Source: Marinibactrum halimedae (GTDB lineage Bacteria; Pseudomonadota; Gammaproteobacteria; Pseudomonadales; Cellvibrionaceae). From it: 42,391 nt of DNA. Below are positions 8,801 through 16,465 of the stretch, piece by piece. The DNA is taken from the NCBI RefSeq assembly GCF_021234875.1, contig NZ_JAJQVM010000039.1, positions 1 through 42,391 of the forward strand, given 5' to 3'. A model generated the notes under the pieces. That model ran no database searches and was not told the origin of the DNA. It saw only the letters and a list, made by a program, of their open reading frames with translations. How positions within the stretch are numbered: position 1 is the stretch's first letter; every line of letters starts with the position of its first letter. The position numbers and the translations under genes were made by a program.

Positions 8801-8819
8801 TCGGTTTTACCCATTTTTT
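8790..8819 (+). terminator. Intrinsic terminator overlapping the flagellin 1 stop
   Basis: TGGGT (8790-8794) pairs with ACCCA (8809-8813), extended by two G-T pairs, and is followed at once by six T. The left arm lies in the last codons of flagellin 1 and the TAA stop is in the loop. Confidence 0.6.
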
Positions 8820-8831
8820 GAGTGGATTACG

Positions 8832-8857
8832 TGTAGTCATATAATGTAGTCATATAA
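8832..8857. repeat. 13-bp perfect tandem duplication
   Basis: TGTAGTCATATAA occurs twice head to tail, just downstream of the flagellin 1 terminator. Confidence 0.85.
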
Positions 8858-9086
8858 GAAGTGATGGTATGCATTCACGCGAGTCGTTCAGATCCCGAGG
8901 CGGCTCATCCATGCTTTTTAGGTGGATTAATGGGTATCTGTTGCCGATCAACAGCGGGTATCGCTTCAGAGTTGCGTTTATGTGAATCGGTGGATTTTAT
9001 ACAAAAGCGCCTCTAGAAGAGTTTCGGGTTCGTTTCCTTATAATAAAAGCCATTAGGCCTATTTCGGTAGTATTCTTATCCTAGCT

Positions 9087-9117
9087 ACGGCAAGATTCTC
9101 TTGCCGTTTTTCTTTTG
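9087..9117 (+). terminator. Strong intrinsic terminator between the flagellins
   Basis: ACGGCAAGA and TCTTGCCGT form a perfect 9-bp stem with a TTC loop, followed by TTTTCTTTT. It lies 287 bases after the flagellin 1 stop, so it is a second barrier before flagellin 2 or the end of an unrecognised small transcript. Confidence 0.8.
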
Positions 9118-9176
9118 TTGGTGTGGCCAACGGTTCTCTGAAGTCTAATTTCTGTCTATTCCCCATCTCTTAATTT

Positions 9177-9236
9177 CCAGCCAGCTTCTATTTATTCCAG
9201 CTTGCTTCTACTTATTCCAGTCTGCTTCTATTTATT
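9177..9236. repeat. 20-bp tandem repeat, three imperfect copies
   Basis: Three adjacent 20-base units share CCAG, four variable bases, then GCTTCTA(T/C)TTATT less one phase. Copies begin at 9177, 9197 and 9217. With no spacers between units it is not a CRISPR array. Confidence 0.85.
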
Positions 9237-9624
9237 ATCGTCCCCTACAGAGATTGTTTTCCTCTGTCGGTTTCTTTTATGTGTTCCCTCTCACTCTAGC
9301 GTTTTTCATTTCAATCAGCCTGGTTCTCCGTTGTCTTTTTCATTGTTCTCAAGCCCGCCTCATATGTAGGGGAGGAATAATGGTATTCGTAAGGCGGGTC
9401 TGGGTCGGTGTGAACACAAGTTGGGAATAAGCGATTGATTAAGAATAATGATTTATGCGCCATTGGCATTTGGTGTGTGTTGGCAATTGTTTGCCGTTTT
9501 TGGTGGAGGTGGATGATATTTTTGTGTTAGCGGGTAGGGAGGTTCATTTTGAAAGGCTGTAACCTATTGAAAATAAAAGAAAAAATAGAGTTTCGAAGAA
9601 GGCGGCAAAAATTTGCAGTTTTTT

Positions 9625-9651
9625 TAAAGAAAGCGGCAATATGGCCGATAC
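9625..9651 (+). promoter_or_regulatory. Sigma-28 promoter of flagellin 2
   Basis: TAAAGAAA, 11 bases, GCCGATAC. The -10 matches the FliA consensus at 7 of 8 positions and the spacing is exact. Transcription would begin near 9658, giving a leader of about 57 bases to the ATG at 9715. Confidence 0.85.
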
Positions 9652-9714
9652 CCTTAGTGAAGCGATTTATAACTCAGTCAATGCATGAGCCCAGAGAGGG
9701 CGTAGGAGTTAACC

Positions 9715-11244
9715 ATGCCACTAACGGTCAATACCAATGTTGCCTCCATTAACACGCAACGTAACCTTAATAACTCAAGCGACCAGCTCAATGTCTCGCT
9801 GCAGCGGCTGTCCACGGGTTTCCGAATTAACAGTGCACGCGATGATGCGGCGGGCCTGCAAATCTCAAACCGTTTAACTTCTCAGGTGAATGGTTTGGAT
9901 GTAGCAGCACGAAATGCCAATGACGGTATTTCTCTCGCCCAGGTTGCAGAAGGTGCGCTACAACAATCTACCGATATCTTGCAGCGTATGCGGGATTTGG
10001 CCTTGCAGTCCGCTAACGGTTCGAACTCGGCGGCGGAACGTCAAGCGTTGCAAGAAGAAGTGAACCAGCTTCAGGGTGAGCTAACCCGAATTGCAGACAC
10101 CACCACTTTTGGTGGACGTAATATTTTAGACGGTACTTTTGGTACCAGTGCTTTCCAAGTGGGTTCACAGGCAAACCAGACGATTGAAGTCTCTTTAACC
10201 AATGCCTCTTCTGATAACTTGGGTAACTACCGCATTCAGGATATTGGAGCAGCAAATGGGGCGGGCTCAATTAATGCTGGAGCTCCAGGGGCTACACAAT
10301 TTACGGCAGGCTCTATCGGTATTTTGGGGCCATTCGATACAGGATCTTTTAATGTCTTAGCCACAAACACAGCAGGCGAAATTGCGGATTCGATTAATGC
10401 CTTAAGTGATACGACCGGTGTGACGGCAGACGCAACTAATGTGATCCAAATCGGTGCTGGTGATTTAGCTCTAACATTTACCAGTGCCGCGACCAATGAC
10501 TCTGTCAACTTCGATATTGGTACTAATGACGGTAATAACAACGCAAACCTAACGAATATTACGCTGACGGCCAGCGGGGATGCGGCCGAAGATTTGCAAA
10601 ACCTTCGTGATGCGATCAACCGTGACTCTGGTAATAATGGTCTGACGGCATCCATTGACGAGAGCGGCACTTTACTGATCAGTGCATCTGATGGTGATAA
10701 TATACAGCTTTCTAACTTCCAAGAAGTGGATGGGACGGGTGCAGCAAGTTCTGCTATTACTTTTAATACCCCTGTGGGTGCAGCCACCGGCGTGGCAGAT
10801 ACGATAGTGGGTAGTGGTGGTGGAACGGAATTTGAGGCGTTGGGTACGCTCACGTTTGATTCCAGTGAGTCTTTCAGGCTGGTTGGGACGAATATTGCCG
10901 AGTTGACTGCTACGAATATTGCATTAGAGCAAACCGTTGAGGATGTTGATGTCACCACCGCTACTGGTGCTCAGGATGCCATTGCCATTATTGATGGTGC
11001 TATTGCGAATATTGACTCCCAGCGAGCCCAGTTGGGTGCGGTGCAAAACCGCTTCCAAAATACCATTGCCAACTTGCAAAATATTCAGGAAAACGTTTCT
11101 GCTGCTCGAAGCCGAATTCGTGATACGGATTACGCCTCTGAAACTGCAGAGCTAACGCGTCAACAGATTTTGCAGCAGGCAGGTACTTCGGTATTGGCAC
11201 AGGCCAACCAGTTACCGCAGGCGGTATTGAGCTTGCTCGGGTAA
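9715..11244 (+). CDS. Flagellin 2 (filament subunit)
   Basis: A 509-residue flagellin, exported and assembled into the filament. It begins [20 protein letters not shown] and ends with [50 protein letters not shown]. The first 160 and last 90 residues are nearly the same as in flagellin 1. The central domain (about 170-410) shares a pattern with it ([33 protein letters not shown]) but diverges more. TAGGAG at 9702-9707 sets the start, and a strong sigma-28 promoter lies just upstream. No clear terminator follows, so read-through into flaG, 106 bases on, is possible. The pair looks like a tandem duplication followed by divergence. Confidence 0.97.
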   Translation: MPLTVNTNVASINTQRNLNNSSDQLNVSLQRLSTGFRINSARDDAAGLQISNRLTSQVNGLDVAARNANDGISLAQVAEGALQQSTDILQRMRDLALQSANGSNSAAERQALQEEVNQLQGELTRIADTTTFGGRNILDGTFGTSAFQVGSQANQTIEVSLTNASSDNLGNYRIQDIGAANGAGSINAGAPGATQFTAGSIGILGPFDTGSFNVLATNTAGEIADSINALSDTTGVTADATNVIQIGAGDLALTFTSAATNDSVNFDIGTNDGNNNANLTNITLTASGDAAEDLQNLRDAINRDSGNNGLTASIDESGTLLISASDGDNIQLSNFQEVDGTGAASSAITFNTPVGAATGVADTIVGSGGGTEFEALGTLTFDSSESFRLVGTNIAELTATNIALEQTVEDVDVTTATGAQDAIAIIDGAIANIDSQRAQLGAVQNRFQNTIANLQNIQENVSAARSRIRDTDYASETAELTRQQILQQAGTSVLAQANQLPQAVLSLLG

Positions 11245-11291
11245 ACGCGAATAGATAGTGCAAGTGGTGTACACTAACAGTATTCAATGGG

Positions 11292-11317
11292 TAAAGTGGT
11301 TATGAATGGAGCGAAAG
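11292..11317 (+). promoter_or_regulatory. Weak sigma-28-like element before flaG
   Basis: TAAAGTGG (11292-11299) then, after only 10 bases, AGCGAAAG. The -35 is good, the -10 keeps the CGA core only, and the spacing is one base short. A weak candidate. flaG may instead be read from flagellin 2. Confidence 0.3.
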
Positions 11318-11350
11318 TGTAGCGCCACTGCAGTATCTGGAGGGTGAACG

Positions 11351-11767
11351 ATGGATATTCAAAATGTGGTGAATGTTCGCCCGGCGTCTTCGCCGGCAAA
11401 TGCACCTGGGGGTTCCGGCTCCCAGGCGCGGCCCGTTGCCGATTCGATAAACTCATCCGCTGAACAAGCAGTTTCGGTAACAGAAAACGAAAATACCTCT
11501 GCCTTGAATCCAGCTGAGGAAGCCGAAGAGGTAGCGGAGCAAAGCCGCGAACAAATAGAGGCCGCTGTGGCGGATTTAAATCAATTTGTTCAATCTATTC
11601 GCCGCGATTTAAGTTTTAGTCTGCAAGATGAAACGGGTAATGTGGTGGTTGATGTGACGGACTCCGAAACCGGTGAGCTGATTCGAAGGATACCGTCGGA
11701 AGAGGCGTTGGAATTATCTCGTCGTATGGATGAAATGCGCAGCCTTATGACCTCAGTTGAAGCCTGA
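11351..11767 (+). CDS. flaG: FlaG family protein
   Basis: A 138-residue FlaG-like protein, of the type that lies between flagellin and fliD in Pseudomonas and Vibrio and influences filament length. The first 80 residues are low-complexity and acidic (Ser, Ala, Glu), with an EEAEEVAEQSREQIEAAVAD helix. The conserved end reads LSFSLQDETGNVVVDVTDSE, TGELIRRIPSEEALELSRRM. This matches the FlaG signature (a beta pair then IRqIPsEe). The start has a good GGAGG at 11339-11343. A terminator follows at once. Confidence 0.9.
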   Translation: MDIQNVVNVRPASSPANAPGGSGSQARPVADSINSSAEQAVSVTENENTSALNPAEEAEEVAEQSREQIEAAVADLNQFVQSIRRDLSFSLQDETGNVVVDVTDSETGELIRRIPSEEALELSRRMDEMRSLMTSVEA

Positions 11768-11796
11768 TGGCCTATCCATCGGGCTTTTTGTTTTTA
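11761..11796 (+). terminator. Intrinsic terminator after flaG
   Basis: GCCTGATGG and CCATCGGGC form a 9-bp stem with one G-T pair around the loop CCTAT, followed by TTTTTGTTTTT. The left arm includes the flaG stop codon. Confidence 0.85.
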
Positions 11797-12081
11797 GGTT
11801 ATCGAGCTTTCTTACCTTTCCTTTCTCATTTTCTCTCTTTCTCCCGATACGTTTGGGTTAATCTTTGCTTATCCTTTAGATGACAATAAGACGTCAAAGC
11901 GTCTCGACATTATTCGAGAACGGTATGATGCAGGTTGCGCATAAATTGATAACGAATAATGGATGGCTTGGCGGCGAGTAAGTTTAAGTTTTATTTCTGA
12001 CGGCCGATACTACAAGATAGATATCTATGGTCTGTCTGTATCATCAACCATTGCACAGAGAAAGGCCCAAGAGGAAAGGCA
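11768..12081. other. Gap between flaG and fliD
   Basis: 314 bases without a gene. It holds the flaG terminator, a CT-rich stretch, an inverted repeat AGACG-N6-CGTCT at 11889-11904, a FleQ-box-like half site (ATAAATTGAT at 11941-11950), and the sigma-28 promoter of fliD at 11984-12010. Confidence 0.6.
11984..12010 (+). promoter_or_regulatory. Sigma-28 promoter of fliD
   Basis: TTAAGTTT, 11 bases, GCCGATAC. It differs from the FliA consensus TAAAGTTT-N11-GCCGATAA at two positions only and the spacing is exact. The transcript would start near 12017, about 65 bases before the ATG at 12082. Confidence 0.8.
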
Positions 12082-13527
12082 ATGAGTATTACATTTAACG
12101 GCATCGGTTCTGGATTGGACATTGACTCCATTGTTGGGGCCATTGTAGAGGCAGAGCGTGCGCCCACTGCCAGTCGGTTAACCCGTATTGAAGAAAACTC
12201 CACAGAAGAGTTTTCGGCCATTGGTCAGCTTAGCCAAGGCTTGGATCAATTTCTGGACGCATTGTCTGATTTAAACGATGCCTCATTGTACAGTGGGCGC
12301 TCTACCAGCGTGGGTAGCTCAGAGAACTTCACTGCGTCTGCTGAGGAAGGGGCGCAGTTGGGAAGTTATCAAATTCAGGTGGAGTCGGTGGCCGAATCAG
12401 CTCGTATCGCTACCCAAGGGGTGAGTAGTGCAGACAGTGCTGTGGGTACAGGTACGATTAATGTTTTTTCTGGCACGACCTCTTTTGGCGTTACCATAGA
12501 CTCCAGCAATAACACGCTTCAAGGCATTCGAGATGCCATTAATACATCGGAAAATAACCTCGGTGTTACGGCCTCTATTGTGACGGACGACACAGGCTCA
12601 CGATTGGTGTTAACCAGTGATGACACCGGCTCTAGTAATTCAGTCGCACTAACCGTAGAAGACGATGATGGCACTAACCGTGATGCGGCATCAGGTTTGA
12701 GCCAATTGGTCTATGACCCCACCGATTTGGCGGGAGCGGGTGATGGAGGGGTGACCCAAGGTGGGCAGGAATTATCTGCCGGCAGTGATGCCATTATCTA
12801 TGTGGATGGCCTTCGTACCACCAGCGAAAGTAACACCATTACCAGTGCGATTGATGGGGTGACGTTAAATGTGCGTTCTGCACAGGATGCGACCGATATT
12901 ACTAACGGCAATACCATTAATCTAACCGTGAGCAATGACGAGTCGAGTGTAAGGGATTCCATTCAAAATTTTACCGATGTGTACAACAGCTTTATGTCAT
13001 TAGTGGATCAGCTAACCGTGGTAGTGGTGAATGATGGCACAACGGGTAATTTGACCGGTGCGTTGACTGGAGACTCTACGGTTCGTAATTTGGTTTCTAA
13101 TATTCGAGATGAATTTTCTACTCCTGTGAGTGGTAATCCTGATGGCCTACAGTTTTTGGTGAACTTAGGTATTTCAACAAACGATGAAGGCTTGTTGGAG
13201 ATTGATAATACCGCGTTAGATGATGCTCTAAGTAATAATTTTGATGATATTGGTGGGTTGTTTACGGGTGCAGAAGGGTTAAGTGAGCGTTTATCGTCCG
13301 CATTAACGGGTTATACCGGCCCTAGTGGGGTGTTGTCGCAACGTATGGACAGTTTACAAAATACCCTCAACGACGTTGTGGAAGACCGAGAAGCGTTAGA
13401 TCGGCGTATGGTCCAAGTTGAAGCGCGTTTGTATTCTCAATATCAGGCAATGGATCAGTTGGTATCACAATTAAATTCAACGTTGGATTTTGTTTTAGGG
13501 GCATTAAATCCACCAGAACGAGATTAA
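12082..13527 (+). CDS. fliD: Flagellar filament cap protein FliD (HAP2)
   Basis: FliD caps the growing filament and helps flagellin fold at the tip. The 481-residue protein opens with MSITFNGIGSGLDIDSIVGA, the typical FliD N-terminus (GxGSGLDxxxIV). The middle is Thr/Ser/Asp/Gly-rich (FliD domains D2-D3). It ends in the conserved region LVNLGISTNDEGLLEIDNTA, LDDALSNNFDDIGGLF, and a heptad helix MVQVEARLYSQYQAMDQLVS. The length is usual for the family. GAGGAAAGG precedes the ATG. It is transcribed from its own sigma-28 promoter and followed by fliS after 245 bases. Confidence 0.96.
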   Translation: MSITFNGIGSGLDIDSIVGAIVEAERAPTASRLTRIEENSTEEFSAIGQLSQGLDQFLDALSDLNDASLYSGRSTSVGSSENFTASAEEGAQLGSYQIQVESVAESARIATQGVSSADSAVGTGTINVFSGTTSFGVTIDSSNNTLQGIRDAINTSENNLGVTASIVTDDTGSRLVLTSDDTGSSNSVALTVEDDDGTNRDAASGLSQLVYDPTDLAGAGDGGVTQGGQELSAGSDAIIYVDGLRTTSESNTITSAIDGVTLNVRSAQDATDITNGNTINLTVSNDESSVRDSIQNFTDVYNSFMSLVDQLTVVVVNDGTTGNLTGALTGDSTVRNLVSNIRDEFSTPVSGNPDGLQFLVNLGISTNDEGLLEIDNTALDDALSNNFDDIGGLFTGAEGLSERLSSALTGYTGPSGVLSQRMDSLQNTLNDVVEDREALDRRMVQVEARLYSQYQAMDQLVSQLNSTLDFVLGALNPPERD

Positions 13528-13667
13528 TAAAAATGTATGAAGGATTAAGCACAGTATTATCAATTGAAACCCGAATTTAACCGGGTAAGGAACCCTGAAA
13601 AACAGTTCTTTTGTGCTTTTTAAAAAGTCACATTAACGGGGATAGATACGGTTTTTTTGAACTTAAT

Positions 13668-13694
13668 TAAAGGTTTGTTGAGCCTTGTCGATAC
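13668..13694 (+). promoter_or_regulatory. Sigma-28 promoter of fliS and the FliT-like gene
   Basis: TAAAGGTT, 11 bases, GTCGATAC. -35 and spacing are consensus-like, and the -10 differs from GCCGATAA at two positions. The start would be near 13701, about 72 bases before fliS. Confidence 0.8.
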
Positions 13695-13772
13695 AGTAAA
13701 AGAGAGCGCGTACGGCAACGGCGACGCGCCGAAGAAATACCGTCGTAGAAATACAATGATGTGGATATGGTT

Positions 13773-14174
13773 ATGAATACTTCCCATGCTTTAGCGCAGT
13801 ATAAGCAAGTTAATGTTCAAACTTCGGTTATGGATGCCTCGCCTCATAAATTGATAACGTTATTGATTGACGGCTTTATTGAGCGTGTAACCCAAGCAAA
13901 AGCAGCGTTAAATGCTCAAAAAATTGAAGCGAAAGGTGAGCGAATTTCTAAAGCAATCCAAATTTTATCGGGTTTGCGTGGCGCACTGGATTTTGAAAAA
14001 GGGGGAGAATTGGCGTCCAATTTAGATGGCCTTTACGATTATATGGCGCGACGCCTTTTTACTGCCAATGCCAATAATGACTTGGATATGTTGGATGAAG
14101 TGATTGGCTTGATGAGAACCGTTAAAGAAGGATGGGACGGTATTAAAGAACAATCAGCAGGCCAAGGAGCGTAA
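13773..14174 (+). CDS. fliS: Flagellin export chaperone FliS
   Basis: FliS binds the C-terminus of newly made flagellin in the cytoplasm and keeps it unfolded for export. The 133-residue, mostly helical protein has the family features QYKQVNVQTSVMDASPHKLI, LLIDGFIERVTQAKAAL and LFTANANNDLDMLDEVIGLM. Several starts are possible (GTG 13761, ATG 13767, ATG 13773). The last is preferred because GGA lies 7 bases upstream and known FliS proteins begin close to it. The stop lies 2 bases before the next gene, whose ribosome site is inside fliS, so the two are surely cotranscribed. Confidence 0.95.
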   Translation: MNTSHALAQYKQVNVQTSVMDASPHKLITLLIDGFIERVTQAKAALNAQKIEAKGERISKAIQILSGLRGALDFEKGGELASNLDGLYDYMARRLFTANANNDLDMLDEVIGLMRTVKEGWDGIKEQSAGQGA

Positions 14175-14176
14175 TC

Positions 14177-14662
14177 ATGAAAATACACGCACAGGACGAG
14201 AGAAAAGAGTTTGATCGTAATGTTGCCGCTGTTGTGGATGTTGAATCTGCCGTTGCGGTATTGTACCGCTGCCTAGAACAATTACGTGATGCCAGTAACG
14301 GTGAAACCTGGGATGAAGCACTCGATACTAGAGAGCCTTCAGAGGCGGGTTCTGAGTCGATAGTCCAATCTGCTGATGAAACTATGGATGGGAACCGTGA
14401 TGATGCCAGTTCTGATGAGCGTGATGAAATTTTGTCTGAATTATCTTCTCTGGATTTCCAATTGCGTGACATCGTTTCCCAATGTGTTGCTATGGGCATC
14501 AACAACGAACCGGCGGTGCAGTCTTGTTTGCAGGATGTGCTGCATCATTATCAAGAGTTAGTCCCGACGCTCAGCAAGCGTCGCGACACGATACAATCCA
14601 GGCTAAAAAACAATCAGCAGCAAAAGAAAGTTGCTAATCACTATTTGCAAATTCAAACATAA
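14177..14662 (+). CDS. FliT-like protein, probable flagellar export chaperone
   Basis: A 161-residue acidic helical protein directly after fliS with AAGGAG 8 bases before its ATG. FliT and the FleP/fliS' proteins of pseudomonads occupy this position and act as a chaperone for FliD or as a filament-length factor. Sequence support is modest. There is a helix (EFDRNVAAVVDVESAVAVLY), a long acidic Asp/Glu/Ser-rich stretch at about 45-85 unusual for FliT, then ELSSLDFQLRDIVSQCVAMG. The Lys/Gln-rich C-terminus ends KVANHYLQIQT. The function is inferred from position, size and helical C-terminus. It could be a lineage-specific flagellar protein. Confidence 0.6.
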   Translation: MKIHAQDERKEFDRNVAAVVDVESAVAVLYRCLEQLRDASNGETWDEALDTREPSEAGSESIVQSADETMDGNRDDASSDERDEILSELSSLDFQLRDIVSQCVAMGINNEPAVQSCLQDVLHHYQELVPTLSKRRDTIQSRLKNNQQQKKVANHYLQIQT

Positions 14663-14701
14663 CTCTTCTTCTGCACACCTTTTGGCCATATCTGTTTTTT
14701 A

Positions 14702-14754
14702 AAAGACGTCTAGCCTTTTTCAATAAAGGTATATTATTCAGAAAGACGTCTTTC
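14702..14754. repeat. Paired AGACGTCT palindromes forming an inverted repeat
   Basis: The palindrome AGACGTCT occurs at 14704-14711 and 14744-14751, exactly 40 bases apart. AAAGACGTCT (14702-14711) is also a perfect complement of AGACGTCTTT (14744-14753), and the second copy lies in a 14-base perfect palindrome at 14741-14754. CCTTT and AAAGG inside the loop could add an inner stem. It may be a terminator for the fliS unit, or a paired operator. No T-run follows closely. Confidence 0.6.
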
Positions 14755-14921
14755 AGTGTGAAATCCCTCTCTTTTTTTAGTTTAATGAATACTTTGATGG
14801 GTTAATCAAGGTTTTCATATGCTCTAGTTGTCATTTTTTCTTTTGCTGTTGTGTTATTTTTTATTTATCTAAAGGAAAGGTTTTTACGTTAAAAATAACG
14901 TTTCAATTTAAAAAATATCCT

Positions 14922-14948
14922 TAAATTTTTATTTGTATGAGCCGATAG
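14922..14948 (+). promoter_or_regulatory. Sigma-28 promoter upstream of the unrecognised gene
   Basis: TAAATTTT, 11 bases, GCCGATAG. The -10 matches FliA consensus at 7 of 8 positions, the -35 keeps TAAA, and spacing is exact. Transcription would start near 14955, heading to the unrecognised coding region at 15212. Confidence 0.7.
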
Positions 14949-15211
14949 CTTTATTAGGTCACAGTGAGGTTCACAACATAAGTGATTAACGATTGCATTG
15001 GTACCCTATCGGATTAAAACCAGATTGCTTTGAGTTGCTAAGCATTCAAAACGATTGGGAAGATGCATTATTTTGTATAAGTGGATAAATACTTGTATTT
15101 TTTGCCGGACAACTTGCCCGGTTTTTTACACAGTCAATTATAGTCATTGCTCAAATTATGCTTTGTCATATTCGCTCGAATGTGACGCAGGTGATGGTGT
15201 GAGCAGTTTAG

Positions 15212-15655
15212 ATGGTAGTGCCCGTTATGAAAAATCGTCATTGCTCTTCAGGGCAAGATTCTAAGATAAAAGAGTTCAAGGTAGAGGCTGCTAAGGCTAA
15301 AAATACTCAGGCCAAGGAACTTCAGCTAACAAACACTGAATTGAAAGGTATTGAGTTAGACGCTTCTGAAGCCAGATATCCTACGGTAACCAGTTTACAG
15401 TGCTATAGACTTAAAGTTGCCCGAGAGCAATTGCAAAGCGCTATGATGGTCTTAATGCACGTGGATAGTTCAATGAAGCTTAACGTATCATCCATCAGAA
15501 GAGCGGTAGCTCAGGCGGATAAGTCGGTCAACAATGCACTGCGTATGATGCTAAATGATCACCGTCTATCCAGTGCCGTAAAGGTGGCTGAATTGAAAGC
15601 CACGGTGAAGTTGTACCGATCATTTCCTGTGGGCGCTTCTGAGCGACGTGGTTAA
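15212..15655 (+). CDS. Unrecognised helical protein in the flagellar cluster
   Basis: A 147-residue frame that I cannot assign. A stop codon sits directly before the first ATG (15212). ATG 15227 is an alternative, and neither has a strong ribosome site. After a Cys/Ser-containing start the protein is rich in Lys, Ala, Leu and Glu with few Gly or Pro, so mostly helical: KVEAAKAKNTQAKELQLTNT, YRLKVAREQLQSAMMVLMHV, NALRMMLNDHRLSSAVKVAE. No signal peptide or membrane segment. It lies between the FliT-like gene and fleQ, behind a good sigma-28 promoter, which suggests a late flagellar role. The coding call is moderate and the function unknown. Confidence 0.5.
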   Translation: MVVPVMKNRHCSSGQDSKIKEFKVEAAKAKNTQAKELQLTNTELKGIELDASEARYPTVTSLQCYRLKVAREQLQSAMMVLMHVDSSMKLNVSSIRRAVAQADKSVNNALRMMLNDHRLSSAVKVAELKATVKLYRSFPVGASERRG

Positions 15656-16465
15656 TCGGCATTGAGTGGTCAGCCTCTCTTGCTGGCTCCGTCCTCAGTG
15701 ATGAAGGTCTGAAGGCGACGGTATCGGTATTGTGCCACCTTTGTCATCAAAGGAGGCCTTTATATCTATTTTGTGCTTTTTATAAGCCGAACGTTTTTAA
15801 GCTAATGGTTTTTAAACGTGTTTCTTTCAAACTCTGTAAATTCAGAATGATTTTCTTTTGAGCACTTCCGTCTCGATACACCCTCAGTAGAATTAAAAAA
15901 CAAAATTTGCCTCGTATATGGCTAAAAAGCCATAGTTTTTGTGCGTCGTTTAGGTTATGGCTAGCACAAATCATTTGTAAAGTTTTGTGTTAATTGTCAC
16001 ATTTTTTTGCAATTCCTCTCAGATTTCCATAAAGTAGCGCCGCCATGAAGTCGATAAATTGACTTCGTGCACACACTGGTCTATTCATTTTTTGTCACAG
16101 CCAAGTATTTGTCATCACATTTGTCGTAAAACTTTAGGTGTAAAACGCTCGAATAATCGGCAGAGCATCAAAGGTAGTCGTAGATTGTTTATAACAGGTG
16201 TGGCGTGCTTGGATGATTCTTTGTTGATGGGCAGAGTAGAGGCTGTGGACAAAGTGATGTTGTGAATACTCTTTTTCAAACTAATAACGAGTGAATAGAG
16301 ATCGACGAACATACGTCGACGAAGAAATAGATGCACGTTTTTTAGCGTGTTTACGCCTAAAAATACGATAAGTATGAAAGGCGATTCAGTCTTGGGGGCT
16401 AGTGGTTTAAGAGTCTGAGCTCGCGCTCGGTGGCAAGCAATGATTAAGAGAGTGGGTCACGTACG
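15656..16465. other. 810-base gap upstream of fleQ
   Basis: No gene recognised. It holds a short hairpin CCTTTG-TCAT-CAAAGG near 15739-15754, a candidate FleQ box (16050-16063), an inverted repeat CGACG-N6-CGTCG (16303-16318) and, presumably, the fleQ promoter. The only frames longer than 60 codons (16059-16265 plus, 16115-16336 minus) lack ribosome sites and protein-like composition. Confidence 0.55.
16050..16063. promoter_or_regulatory. Candidate FleQ box upstream of fleQ
   Basis: GTCGATAAATTGAC agrees with the FleQ binding consensus reported for Pseudomonas (GTCaNTAAAtTGAC) at all fixed positions but one. It lies inside a larger inverted repeat (GAAGTC, 8 bases, GACTTC) and about 400 bases before the fleQ start. 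If bound, it would allow self-regulation by FleQ and c-di-GMP. Confidence 0.5.

Larger units (their letters stand above)
8801..9714. other. 914-base gap between the two flagellin genes
   Basis: No convincing gene. It contains the tail of the flagellin 1 terminator, a 13-bp direct duplication (8832-8857), a second strong terminator-like hairpin (9087-9117), a 20-bp triplicate repeat (9177-9236), a T/C-rich stretch around 9110-9310, and the flagellin 2 promoter (9625-9651). A short open frame at 9549-9752 runs through that promoter into flagellin 2 and is not believed to be a gene. Confidence 0.7.
14663..15211. other. 549-base AT-rich gap after the FliT-like gene
   Basis: Besides the AGACGTCT repeats and the sigma-28 promoter at 14922-14948, this stretch is T-rich and carries no believable gene. 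A 69-codon frame from TTG 15055 overlaps the next gene out of phase, has no good ribosome site and is not accepted. The leader between the promoter and ATG 15212 would be about 255 bases, long enough for a small RNA or regulatory leader. Confidence 0.5.

Noticed and set aside
9177-9236. Repeat array considered as CRISPR
   Set aside because: Three 20-bp units lie directly head to tail with no spacers, and no cas gene is present.
9549-9752. 67-codon frame upstream of flagellin 2
   Set aside because: It runs through the sigma-28 promoter and into flagellin 2 out of frame. No ribosome site, and basic low-quality composition.
10236-10958. 240-codon frame on the minus strand inside flagellin 2
   Set aside because: Antisense shadow of the low-complexity flagellin central domain. 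The product is Ser/Ala/Pro/Val-rich and resembles no family.
15055-15264. 69-codon frame starting at TTG 15055
   Set aside because: Poor start, Cys-rich improbable protein, overlaps the better 147-codon frame.
16059-16336. Two small frames (plus 16059-16265, minus 16115-16336) before fleQ
   Set aside because: No ribosome sites, and they cover the candidate FleQ box and a regulatory inverted repeat.
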